Source: Bacillota bacterium
GTDB taxonomy: Bacteria > Bacillota > Sulfobacillia > Sulfobacillales > Sulfobacillaceae
Reading direction: 5' to 3'
Length of the DNA stretch: 19,690 nt
NCBI GenBank assembly: GCA_023488565.1
Contig: JAMDDZ010000033.1
Coordinates: 1 to 19,690 of the forward strand
Shown: positions 6,618 to 14,505 of the stretch, one piece after another
Position numbering within the stretch: the first letter of the stretch is position 1
Layout: every line of letters begins with the position of its first letter
Position numbers and translations under genes: made by a program
Notes under the pieces: generated by a model
Databases searched by the model: none
Told to the model about the DNA's origin: nothing
What the model saw: the letters and a program-made list of their open reading frames with translations, nothing else

Positions 6618-8438
6618 TCACCGGATTTTATTCTCGCCGTGCGTCCAGCGATCTCGTAGCAGATATGCAGCCGCTTTGGGTTGCCGTTGCCGTGTGAAGA
6701 TGCCCTTGCGGTTGCCTAGCACACGGGTCGGACTTTGTTTTGTGGCAAAATCCGCAAAGTTCCACACATGTTCTCCAATGATAAACTCAAGTCTGTCAAA
6801 AACGTGATGATACCGAGATAGAAATTCGCACTGAAATTCTTCTGTAAATAGAACAGGTGGATTCTGGTGGAATCCGGATACCGTATCGGCACCGTACTCG
6901 GTGATTAGAATGGGCCTGCCGAATCGCTCATGCCAGCGCCGTAAATCCTTTTCCAGCTGCATCTCAATGACTTCAATATCACCCGAATCGGTATACCAGC
7001 CGAGGTAGCGGTTGACGCATATAACATCGAACAGATCGGCAACGTTTGACTCGTCGGGTAATGTGTATTCAACAATAGCCATAGGGCGAGTAGCGTCTAG
7101 TTGACGCATGACCGTCGCAATCTGGGTAAAATAGGGGCGGGCGCCTGACTCATAGGTGGCGGCCTCATTGGCTACGCTCCACATGACGACACAGGGATGA
7201 TTCTTGTCCCGTTGAACCAACTCCTGCAGTTGATGGATATGCGTTTCGAGTAAGGGCTCACTAATACGATCCGGAACGAACACAATCTGGTTCCGATCCC
7301 ACATATTTAATCCTACAGCCGGGACCTCGTCGATGACGACTATACCTAAGTGATCTGCTAGGTCCATGATCTCCTCCGCATACGGATAGTGCGATGTGCG
7401 AAAAGAATTTGCGCCAATCCACCGGAGTAAATTGAAGTCCTTGATGGTTAGTACCGGGTCCAGTCCCTTGCCGCGAATGTCAGCATCCTCATGCTTTCCG
7501 AATCCTCGGAAATAGAACGACTTATTATTAATAGAAAAGCCTTGCTCACTGACACGCACCGTGCGAATTCCAATCGGTAAAGGGTACTCGTCGTCAATTC
7601 TGTCTCTTGGACCGACCAATTGAGCGACGAGCGAATAGAGGTAGGGAGCACCACGCTCCCAAAAGTGGGCATCCGGTACGGCTATTGTGCCGGATGCCCC
7701 CTGGCCCAAACCAACTTCCATACCGTTGCCATCTAAAAGGTGCACTTGAAGGGTAACGGGCGGCTGTTCTGTACTGTAGCGTCGGCCTATTTCTTGGTTC
7801 ATTGCTACATGGATGTCGTAGTGGACGAGCCCCGTCGTACCGTCAATGTCGGTATGTACCGTAATGTCGTCAATATATCTCCTGGGTGTCATATATAAGA
7901 ACACGGGCCGATGAATGCCCGCATAATTAAAAAAGTCATGGAAGTACTTTTGACGTCGGCGACTCAACGGTTGACCAAAATCGTCCACATTATCAACAAT
8001 GCCTGGTGGTAATGTCGTCCAATCAAGTACGTTATTCACTTTGATGGTCAGTCTATTTTCGCCTCCAAACATGATATGAGACGAAATATTTCCCTCAAAG
8101 GGTAAAAAGCCGCCACGGTGTTGTGCGACATGATGTCCGTTCACCCACATAGATGCATGATGGGAAGCACTGCCCACGCGTACTACGACCCGCTTATTCC
8201 TCCACGATGGCGGTATCCAGAATTTTCGTTCGTACCAGACGTCACCCACATGATCGCGGAGACGTTCATCCTGCGTGATGTCGTTATAGCTGGCGGGAAC
8301 CGGCATCAGGATGGCATCCGTCAATGCCTCAGCATACCACTGTGCGCGCTCTCCTTCTTCTTGCCAGTCTGCCTTGAAACGCCAAATGCCATTTAAATCC
8401 TTCCGTTCACGTGTTGAAGATTCCCGTGGAAACAGCAT
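6618..8438 (-). CDS. uidA: Beta-glucuronidase, glycoside hydrolase family 2
   Basis: 606-residue retaining glycosidase releasing glucuronic acid from beta-D-glucuronides; E. coli UidA has 603. The N-terminal sugar-binding domain includes GDVWYERKFWIPPSW and VNGHHVAQHRGGFLPFEGNI. The TIM barrel carries FRTSHYPYAEEIMDLAD, acid/base Glu425 in MWSVANE and nucleophile Glu514 in ILITEYGADT. Asn576-Arg-Lys578 in GNRKGIFTRQRQPK is the NxK motif that recognises the glucuronate carboxylate, which separates true glucuronidases from galactosidases. There is no signal peptide or membrane segment, so the enzyme is cytoplasmic. AAGGAG lies 9 bases before ATG 8438. It stands alone, with no uronate isomerase, transporter or regulator nearby, and converges on the permease at a shared terminator. 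Confidence 0.94.
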   Translation of the reverse strand: MLFPRESSTRERKDLNGIWRFKADWQEEGERAQWYAEALTDAILMPVPASYNDITQDERLRDHVGDVWYERKFWIPPSWRNKRVVVRVGSASHHASMWVNGHHVAQHRGGFLPFEGNISSHIMFGGENRLTIKVNNVLDWTTLPPGIVDNVDDFGQPLSRRRQKYFHDFFNYAGIHRPVFLYMTPRRYIDDITVHTDIDGTTGLVHYDIHVAMNQEIGRRYSTEQPPVTLQVHLLDGNGMEVGLGQGASGTIAVPDAHFWERGAPYLYSLVAQLVGPRDRIDDEYPLPIGIRTVRVSEQGFSINNKSFYFRGFGKHEDADIRGKGLDPVLTIKDFNLLRWIGANSFRTSHYPYAEEIMDLADHLGIVVIDEVPAVGLNMWDRNQIVFVPDRISEPLLETHIHQLQELVQRDKNHPCVVMWSVANEAATYESGARPYFTQIATVMRQLDATRPMAIVEYTLPDESNVADLFDVICVNRYLGWYTDSGDIEVIEMQLEKDLRRWHERFGRPILITEYGADTVSGFHQNPPVLFTEEFQCEFLSRYHHVFDRLEFIIGEHVWNFADFATKQSPTRVLGNRKGIFTRQRQPKAAAYLLRDRWTHGENKIR

Positions 8439-8594
8439 AGCGCCATGCTCCTTATTTGTTCGTTTCCGTGCTAAATGCCTTAGTACAGTTTACAACCTAA
8501 ACATAAAATAATCCCCACCTACCTTAGTTATTTGGGGGAATCCTCTGGTTCTCATAGTGTTTCTCGGGACCTCGGCGGCCGTCGACAGGGGATG

Positions 8595-8653
8595 AAAAAC
8601 CTCGCGAAGCCTCCCAAGGGATTGCAGGGCCTGAGCCCGAATCGCCCCCTTGG
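8595..8653 (-). terminator. Candidate terminator of the response regulator transcript
   Basis: Downstream of the stop codon at 8691, on the minus strand, CCAAGGG (8653-8647) pairs with CCCTTGG (8620-8614) and encloses a smaller GGGC-TCAG-GCCC hairpin (8638-8627). A run of five T residues (complement of 8595-8599) follows about 14 bases after the stem. The T tract is farther away than in a standard terminator, so the call is moderate. The rest of 8439-8690 holds no gene; it must contain the glucuronidase promoter. Confidence 0.4.
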
Positions 8654-8690
8654 AGTCAAGTTACAACGTTCGATTGCGCCGCCAGTGCGT

Positions 8691-9317
8691 TTAGATCAGT
8701 CCTTGACGGTACGCGATTACCGCCGCTTCTACACGATTTTTGGCCTGCAATTGGGCAATAATGGCATTTAGATGAGCTTTTACGGTGTTTTCCGAAAAGT
8801 TTAAGCTATCGCCTATTTCCTTATTGGTAAATCCACCGGCGACCAACGACAAGATCTTAATATCCACGGTAGAAAAGTTGTGGGGTGGCCGTGCGGGCAA
8901 ATCCTTAATCCATCGCACGACCGTACCAGCAATCCGGGGATCCAGTCCGGTGCCGCCGTGCACAATGGTGCGAATTTGATGAATTAGCTCATCACTCGTG
9001 ACGTCTTTGATGATATATCCGCGAGCTCCACTGGATAACGCAGAGTGAAGCAGTTGGTCATCAGTAAATCCTGTAAGGATAATACAAAGAGTGGGCAATC
9101 CCAACTCACTGACAATCTGACAGATGGCAGGACCTTGTAATCCCGGCATCCGTACGTCCAGCAACGCTACATCCGGTTTCAAAGATTCAATTAGGCGCAG
9201 TCCTTCAGTACCGTTGGCTGCTTCTCCCAGTATTGCGAAGTCAGAAACGGCTGATAAGACTTCCCGAATTCCCCGGCGGGTTAATTCATGATCGTCGATG
9301 ATGACAAAGCTTGTCAT
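8691..9317 (-). CDS. Two-component response regulator, NarL/FixJ family
   Basis: 208-residue DNA-binding response regulator. The receiver domain (about 1-120) has the acidic pair Asp8/Asp9, phosphoacceptor Asp54 in ALLDVRMPG, Thr82 and Lys104 in IIKD. The C-terminal LuxR-type helix-turn-helix (about 145-205) reads STVDIKILSLVAGGFTNKEI, then LNFSENTVKAHLNAIIAQL. Its ATG overlaps the stop codon of the upstream kinase gene (ATGA at 9317-9314), implying translational coupling and a cognate pair. The pair faces away from the cox operon, so control of that operon is a natural inference; the 7-2-7 inverted repeat at 10618-10633 is a candidate site. Confidence 0.93.
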   Translation of the reverse strand: MTSFVIIDDHELTRRGIREVLSAVSDFAILGEAANGTEGLRLIESLKPDVALLDVRMPGLQGPAICQIVSELGLPTLCIILTGFTDDQLLHSALSSGARGYIIKDVTSDELIHQIRTIVHGGTGLDPRIAGTVVRWIKDLPARPPHNFSTVDIKILSLVAGGFTNKEIGDSLNFSENTVKAHLNAIIAQLQAKNRVEAAVIAYRQGLI

Positions 9318-10495
9318 TCCGTTTCCTGGTAGGGAAGATTTACCCTAACCGTCGTCCCTCCTCCGTCGTTGGTGAAAATTTCAAAGCGGCCACCGATTTG
9401 CAACACCAGGGATCGCATGGCAAAAACACCATATCTTGAAGAGGGTATTGTGGCGGATGTCTCGATATCGATTGGGAGTCCCACTCCAGCGTCTTGGATG
9501 GATACGGTGGCGTGTGTGGGGTGGGCCACGACGCTGACCAAGGCCATGGGACTGTGACTGTGTTTGCGTACATTGTTGAGGGACTCACCAATAACCTTAC
9601 TTAAGACTTGGGCTTGCCGCTCGGGAATTTGATTGATCATGCCTCGGACAGCCAATTCTGCATTAATTCCTGTGACCCGGCTAAACCCTTCAATCATTTG
9701 GCGTAATTGGCGTTCTAAATTGTTTGCTGCTGCCAGAGGTTCGGAGAGAGAAAATATGGCGGATTTGATATCATGCAGTCCTTTGTCCGCCAGGCTTTGC
9801 ATGAAAGCAAGCCGTTCCATCAACTCGGGGTAATCAGTGGCCAAGGCCTTTTGAGATCTGTCGATTTCCATCTTGAGGAGAAACAGAACTTGGGCCACCG
9901 AGGAATGAAGACCTTGGCTGATACGTTGCCGTTCTTGCAAGATTTTTAAATAGGCCAAGTTGTCGCGGGCCTGGGCGCTATCAATGGCTATGGTAGCCTG
10001 GGTTGCAAAAGCAGATAGCAGGAGTTGATCTTGCACCGTAAATGGCGAACTGCCGGGAGCCTGTGCCAAAAACAAACTGCCCAGCAATTTATTTGGAGAT
10101 TTTAAGGGCACCCCTAAAAAAGGACCCAGCCGAGGGTGATCTTTCGGTTGTTTACGCGTCGCCGGGGTAGCCTGCACATGATCCACCCTGACTGGCTGCG
10201 CAGTGCGATATGGCACCATAAAGAGACCATGACCGCTTGGCAATTGATCCGAGCTTGAGACTCCGGATACTTTGAAATATTGAAGTAGGTGAGAGCCCGT
10301 AGGATTAACCACCACTATGCCACCCATCCGTGCCCCAACTAATTCGCGTGCGCAGTCAACAATAGTCTGCAATAGACTATCCAGGTCTATCTGCATCGCT
10401 ATTTTGGCATTAAGCATAATCAACGTTTCGAGTTCCCTCACGCGGTTCTTAATGCCTTCTAAATCATTGGTCAGGGCGCCATCGGGCATGTCCAT
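9314..10495 (-). CDS. GAF-domain sensor histidine kinase (HisKA_3 type), DosS/DevS-like
   Basis: 393-residue kinase, probably soluble since no membrane segment is seen. A short coiled-coil-like N-terminus precedes one GAF domain (about 35-175), a HisKA_3 dimerisation helix with phosphoacceptor His197 in RISQGLHSSVAQ, and an HATPase domain with Asn308 (GESLNNVRKHS) and Asp335 (DAGVGLP). The GAF segment DHPRLGPFLGVP aligns without gaps to HHPPMRTFLGVP of mycobacterial DosS, so His120 matches its heme ligand His149. LGSLFLAQ aligns with FGNLYLTE, placing Phe142 at the Tyr171 position. The acidic residue usual after the phosphoacceptor His is Ser198. ATG 10495 is preferred, with AGAAAGG 8 bases upstream; a TTG at 10528 would add 11 residues without a ribosome binding site. 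Heme binding is inference. Confidence 0.88.
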   Translation of the reverse strand: MDMPDGALTNDLEGIKNRVRELETLIMLNAKIAMQIDLDSLLQTIVDCARELVGARMGGIVVVNPTGSHLLQYFKVSGVSSSDQLPSGHGLFMVPYRTAQPVRVDHVQATPATRKQPKDHPRLGPFLGVPLKSPNKLLGSLFLAQAPGSSPFTVQDQLLLSAFATQATIAIDSAQARDNLAYLKILQERQRISQGLHSSVAQVLFLLKMEIDRSQKALATDYPELMERLAFMQSLADKGLHDIKSAIFSLSEPLAAANNLERQLRQMIEGFSRVTGINAELAVRGMINQIPERQAQVLSKVIGESLNNVRKHSHSPMALVSVVAHPTHATVSIQDAGVGLPIDIETSATIPSSRYGVFAMRSLVLQIGGRFEIFTNDGGGTTVRVNLPYQETE

Positions 10496-10617
10496 AGGAG
10501 AAGCCTTTCTATCTAAGCATCCTGTCAACGGGTTACTTTTTTATCGTACCATCTTTTATATTACTAGAAAAGAGAATTTTTATCGTTTAGAAAATATACC
10601 GAGATGTGTGGTAATTC

Positions 10618-10633
10618 ATACCTAACTAGGTAT
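10618..10633. promoter_or_regulatory. Perfect 7-2-7 inverted repeat in the cox/kinase divergent region
   Basis: ATACCTA (10618-10624) and TAGGTAT (10627-10633) are exact inverted repeats separated by AC. The 7-2-7 geometry matches that of sites bound by NarL-type response regulators. Extra TACC/GGTA half-sites occur at 10547-10550, 10597-10600 and 10610-10613. The repeat abuts the weak -35 element of the candidate cox promoter, a classic activator position. Binding by the neighbouring regulator is inference. Confidence 0.55.
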
Positions 10634-10661
10634 CGTCTGCGTCGCGCCAACTTCGGATAAT
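10633..10661 (+). promoter_or_regulatory. Candidate cox operon promoter
   Basis: GATAAT (10656-10661) matches the -10 consensus at 5 of 6 positions. Seventeen bases upstream, TCGTCT (10633-10638) matches TTGACA at only 3 of 6, as expected for an activator-dependent promoter. The start point would be near 10668, giving a leader of about 50 bases. Confidence 0.4.
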
Positions 10662-10675
10662 AGACGCGAATACAT

Positions 10676-10699
10676 CAGGAGTTTTCCTGCGAACAGGAA
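10676..10699 (+). promoter_or_regulatory. Competing hairpins in the cox leader
   Basis: CAGGA (10676-10680), TCCTG (10685-10689) and CAGGA (10694-10698) are spaced by exactly 4 bases each. The middle arm can pair with either neighbour, giving two mutually exclusive small hairpins; the downstream one extends to 6 bp (TTCCTG-CGAA-CAGGAA). The element lies just before the coxM ribosome binding site. Confidence 0.35.
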
Positions 10700-10720
10700 T
10701 AGTTGGAAGGGGGGCAAATC

Positions 10721-11599
10721 ATGTTTCCTAGCGCGTTCGAGTACTATGCGCCAAAAACATTGGATGAAGTATACGGATTATTAGCACAGTATGGCGACGA
10801 GGCGAAAATTTTGGCAGGTGGCCAGAGCCTGTTGCCTATGATGAAACTGAGGTTGGCGGCACCTTCGGTATTAATCGACATCGGAAGTTTGGGGCATTTG
10901 TCGTCTGCAACGGAGACTGCCGAAGGATTATCTATGGGTGCGCTTATGCGTCATAAGACAATAGAAACCAGCCATTGGCCACACTACCCTCTGCTTAGAG
11001 AAACGGCGCCATGGATTGCTGATCCCCTGGTAAGAAACCGTGGCACCATAGGGGGGTCGCTAGCCCATGCAGATCCAGCGGCAGATTGGGGGGCTGCGCT
11101 ATTGGCCCTAGGCGCATCTGTACAGATAGAGAGTCGTGACCGCATTCGCCACATGGCGCTTGAAGAATTTTTTGTCGACCTGTATACCACGGCTTTAGAA
11201 CCGCAAGAAGTATTGACCCGGATTGTTATACCAGTTCCTGCCACTGCGGCAACGTTTGCGCGATACCTAAAATTGGAACGCAAGGTTGGAGATTTTGCCG
11301 TCGTAGGTGTGGCCATTACAGTCAGTTTGGCTATTGATGGCACCGTTGCCCAGGCGGGCATTGGGATGGCGGCGATGAGTGGCGTCCCATTCGCAGCACA
11401 TCAGACGGAATCCCTATTAGTCGGTCGGCAACTGACTCCCGCACTGATCAAAGAGGTATCGGAAAGTGCTTCCCAGGAAGGCGACCCCGAAAGTGACCGA
11501 AGAGGGAGTGCCGAATACAAGCGCTCGATGGCGCGGGTATTTGTCGAGAGAGGGTTGAGCCAAATTTTGCAACAATGGGAGTCTACGCAATCAGCTTAA
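10721..11599 (+). CDS. coxM: Aerobic carbon monoxide dehydrogenase, medium FAD-binding subunit
   Basis: 292-residue flavoprotein subunit of Mo-Cu CO dehydrogenase; it passes electrons from the iron-sulfur subunit through FAD toward the respiratory chain. The two FAD-binding signatures of the family are clear: AGGQSLLPMMKLRLA at about 32-46 and TIGGSLAHADPAAD at about 109-122. Length agrees with known CoxM proteins. ATG 10721 is chosen because GGAAGGGGGG lies 5 bases or so upstream; an in-frame TTG at 10703 is unlikely. First gene of the cox operon; coxS follows almost at once. A candidate promoter and regulator site lie directly upstream. Confidence 0.95.
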   Translation: MFPSAFEYYAPKTLDEVYGLLAQYGDEAKILAGGQSLLPMMKLRLAAPSVLIDIGSLGHLSSATETAEGLSMGALMRHKTIETSHWPHYPLLRETAPWIADPLVRNRGTIGGSLAHADPAADWGAALLALGASVQIESRDRIRHMALEEFFVDLYTTALEPQEVLTRIVIPVPATAATFARYLKLERKVGDFAVVGVAITVSLAIDGTVAQAGIGMAAMSGVPFAAHQTESLLVGRQLTPALIKEVSESASQEGDPESDRRGSAEYKRSMARVFVERGLSQILQQWESTQSA

Positions 11600-11630
11600 A
11601 TTGGGTCCGTCGGAAAGGATGGAAAAGTCT

Positions 11631-12137
11631 ATGGAGTCACGAAAGGAAGACGCACGTCGGATGGTCAGTGTCACCATTAACGGCGAGATGCGACAGGGAC
11701 TAGCAGAACCCCGTACATTGTTGGCATATTTTATCAGAGAAACGTTGGGATTGACAGGAACCCACGTGGGATGTGATACCACGAGTTGCGGAGCCTGCAC
11801 TGTGCTGTTTGATGGGGAACCGGTCAAATCCTGTACCGTACTCGCTGTGCAGGCGGATCAGCATCAGATTGACACGGTGGAAGGGCTCGAAACGGATAAC
11901 GTGTTGCATCCATTGCAGCAGGCATTTTGGGACAACCACGGACTGCAGTGTGGATTTTGTACCCCAGGCATGCTTATGACGTCAGTGGCATTGCTGCAAA
12001 AAAATCCGCATCCGACAGAATCAGAGATTCGTCATGGCATTTCAGGAAATCTATGTCGTTGTACCGGATATGTCAACATCGTTAAAGCCATCACGGATGC
12101 TAGTCACAAAATGCAAAAAGAACCGGCGGAGGTGTAA
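11631..12137 (+). CDS. coxS: Aerobic carbon monoxide dehydrogenase, small [2Fe-2S] subunit
   Basis: 168-residue iron-sulfur subunit linking the molybdenum centre in CoxL to FAD in CoxM. The plant-ferredoxin-type cluster is held by Cys48, Cys53, Cys56 and Cys68 (GCDTTSCGACTV, then VKSC). The second cluster uses Cys107, Cys110, Cys142 and Cys144 (CGFCTPGM, then GNLCRCTGY). All eight ligands are present. Start choice is uncertain: ATG 11631 has AAGGA 11 bases upstream, while ATG 11661 matches where most family members begin but lacks a good site; in-frame starts at 11601 and 11619 also exist. The order M-S-L is the classic arrangement for form I enzymes. Confidence 0.94.
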   Translation: MESRKEDARRMVSVTINGEMRQGLAEPRTLLAYFIRETLGLTGTHVGCDTTSCGACTVLFDGEPVKSCTVLAVQADQHQIDTVEGLETDNVLHPLQQAFWDNHGLQCGFCTPGMLMTSVALLQKNPHPTESEIRHGISGNLCRCTGYVNIVKAITDASHKMQKEPAEV

Positions 12138-12140
12138 GTT

Positions 12141-14492
12141 ATGGCTATAGAGGCGACGGAAACCAGACCTTTGGGCAAAGCCATCAAACGCAAAGAAGAT
12201 CCCCGTTTGGTGAGAGGACAAGGCCGCTATCTAGATGACATTGTGTTGCCTGGAATGCTCTACATGGCGTTGGCGCGCAGTCCTTATGCCCACGCTCGGA
12301 TCAAGGAAATAAGGTTGGACCAGGCGTATCAAGTGCCCGGGGTCAAGGCCATTTTAACCGGGGCAGATTTGGAGAAAATGAACTTGTCGTGGATGCCGAC
12401 GTTGGCAGGTGACCGCCAAATGGTGCTGGCCACCGGCAAGGTATTGTTTCAGTATCAAGAGGTGGCGGCGGTAGTAGCCGAGTCCAGGGCCGCGGCTGAA
12501 GATGCGGTGCAACTTATCGAGATAGACTATGAACCACTGGCGCCTGTGGTTGATCCCTACGCGGCGCTTAAGGCGGACGCGCCGTTGCTCCGCGAAGATC
12601 GTGACCAAAAAGACAATCATATTTTTCACTGGGAAGTAGGGGATCGCAAGGCCACAGATGATGCATTAGCATCATCACCGGTAGTGGTTAAGGAATTTAT
12701 TCGTATGCCCCGGGTGCACCCGGCCCCAGTGGAACCATGTGGCTGTATCGCCGACTATCAAAAAGCGACAGGTAAGCTGACCTGGTATGTCACTTCGCAA
12801 GCCCCTCACGCCCATCGCACTGTGCTGGCCCTGGTCTCAGGATTACCAGAACATATGATACACGTGATTTCTCCTGATATTGGTGGCGGATTTGGTAACA
12901 AGGTACCCGTTTATCCGGGATATGTGTGTTCTGTGGTAATGTCTTTGCAACTAGGCCGTCCAGTCAAATGGGTGGAGACTAGAACGGAGAACATTGCGAC
13001 CACAAATTTTGCGCGCGATTATCACATGACCGCAGAAATTGGAGCAACCCAAGAGGGTATAGTGACCGCCTTAAAAGTTGCGACGATAGCGGACCATGGC
13101 GCGTTTGACGCCGCCGCCGACCCCTCCAAATTTCCCGCTGGGTTGTTCAGCATAGTCACCGGTTCCTATGATTTTCCGGTCGCATTTGCTGAAGTGGACG
13201 GTGTCTATACTAACAAGGCGCCGGGCGGAGTGGCATATCGGTGTTCATTTCGAGTGACAGAAGCATCGTATTTGATTGAGCGGGTGATGAATACTCTGGC
13301 GTTAAAGCTCAATCTGGATCCCGCCGAAATCCGACGCCGCAACTTTATCCGTCCGGAACAGTTTCCTTACCAGTCTCCCTTGGGATGGACTTACGACAGC
13401 GGCAATTACGATGCGACGTTAAACGAGGCCTTGAAATTAGTAGATTACGAACAATTGAGAAAACAACAAGCCGAACGACGTGCTGGTGGAGAATTAGTCG
13501 GCATTGGCATTTCAACGTTTACTGAAATTGTAGGTGCTGGACCCAGCAACACCTTTGATATTTTAGGTATTAAAATGTTTGACAGCTGTGAAATTCGCAT
13601 TCATCCCACCGGGAAAGCGATTGCCCGATTGGGGACCCGGCATCAGGGCCAAGGGCATGAAACCACGTTTGCCCAGGTGATTGCTGACGAGCTCGGAATG
13701 ACAGCTGCCGATGTGTTGATTGAAGAGGGAGATACGGACACCGCTCCTTATGGCTTAGGCACTTATGCAAGTCGTAGTACTCCTACTGCTGGCGGAGCTG
13801 CCGCTCTCGCCGCACGACGTATTCGACAAAAAGCCATTCAAATCGCGGCTCACTTATTAGAGGTGTCTCCTGACGATGTGGAGTGGAATGGTGAAAAATT
13901 CGCTGCCAAAGGCTTGGAATCGCGTGCGGTGGGGATGAGTGAAGTGGCGCTCGCTGCTTATACCAATTTGCCCGAGGGAATGGAACCCGGCTTAGAGGCA
14001 ACGTACTATTATGATCCCCCTAATCTGACGTTTCCTAATGGGGCTTATGTCGCTATGGTGGCCATCGACCGGGGTACCGGAGAAGTCAAAGTAGAGCGGT
14101 TTGTCGCGGTGGATGATTGTGGTACCGTGATCAATCCTATGGTAGTCGACGGGCAGGTCCACGGAGGTCTTACCGAGGGGTTCGGGATTGCCTTCATGCA
14201 GGAAATTGCGTATGACGAAGATGGTAACAACCTCGCGCCGAACTTCATGGAATATTTGGTTCCCACCGCCGTTGAGGCCCCCCATTGGGAAACTGGGCGT
14301 ACCGTGACTCCGTCTCCTCACCATCCGATTGGTGCAAAAGGAGTAGGAGAGTCTCCCAATGTCGGATCCCCTGCGGCCTTTGTAAACGCCGTTGTGGATG
14401 CGCTGTCGCCTTATGGCGTGACCAACGTGGAGATTCCTCTGTTTCCTTGGAAAGTCTGGAATGTTCTCAAGGAACTTGGACTTACTCAGTAA
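12141..14492 (+). CDS. coxL: Aerobic carbon monoxide dehydrogenase, large subunit, form I
   Basis: 783-residue catalytic subunit, carrying molybdopterin cytosine dinucleotide and the Mo-Cu centre that oxidises CO to CO2. The decisive motif AYRCSFR at about 365-371 contains Cys368, the residue that binds copper through sulfur; form II homologues have AYRGAGR instead, so this should be a genuine CO dehydrogenase. DIGGGFGNK (about 246-254) and the catalytic glutamate in GAKGVGES (Glu737) are also present. GGAGGTG precedes ATG 12141, 3 bases after the coxS stop. No molybdenum cofactor cytidylyltransferase (MocA) gene is in the window, so that step must be encoded elsewhere. Confidence 0.97.
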   Translation: MAIEATETRPLGKAIKRKEDPRLVRGQGRYLDDIVLPGMLYMALARSPYAHARIKEIRLDQAYQVPGVKAILTGADLEKMNLSWMPTLAGDRQMVLATGKVLFQYQEVAAVVAESRAAAEDAVQLIEIDYEPLAPVVDPYAALKADAPLLREDRDQKDNHIFHWEVGDRKATDDALASSPVVVKEFIRMPRVHPAPVEPCGCIADYQKATGKLTWYVTSQAPHAHRTVLALVSGLPEHMIHVISPDIGGGFGNKVPVYPGYVCSVVMSLQLGRPVKWVETRTENIATTNFARDYHMTAEIGATQEGIVTALKVATIADHGAFDAAADPSKFPAGLFSIVTGSYDFPVAFAEVDGVYTNKAPGGVAYRCSFRVTEASYLIERVMNTLALKLNLDPAEIRRRNFIRPEQFPYQSPLGWTYDSGNYDATLNEALKLVDYEQLRKQQAERRAGGELVGIGISTFTEIVGAGPSNTFDILGIKMFDSCEIRIHPTGKAIARLGTRHQGQGHETTFAQVIADELGMTAADVLIEEGDTDTAPYGLGTYASRSTPTAGGAAALAARRIRQKAIQIAAHLLEVSPDDVEWNGEKFAAKGLESRAVGMSEVALAAYTNLPEGMEPGLEATYYYDPPNLTFPNGAYVAMVAIDRGTGEVKVERFVAVDDCGTVINPMVVDGQVHGGLTEGFGIAFMQEIAYDEDGNNLAPNFMEYLVPTAVEAPHWETGRTVTPSPHHPIGAKGVGESPNVGSPAAFVNAVVDALSPYGVTNVEIPLFPWKVWNVLKELGLTQ

Positions 14493-14505
14493 CAGGAGGC
14501 ATCGG

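Noticed and set aside
10496..10528. TTG 10528 as start of the histidine kinase
   Set aside because: No ribosome binding site precedes it, whereas ATG 10495 has AGAAAGG at good spacing.
10703..10720. TTG 10703 as start of coxM
   Set aside because: It would place the purine-rich ribosome binding site inside the gene; ATG 10721 is well spaced.
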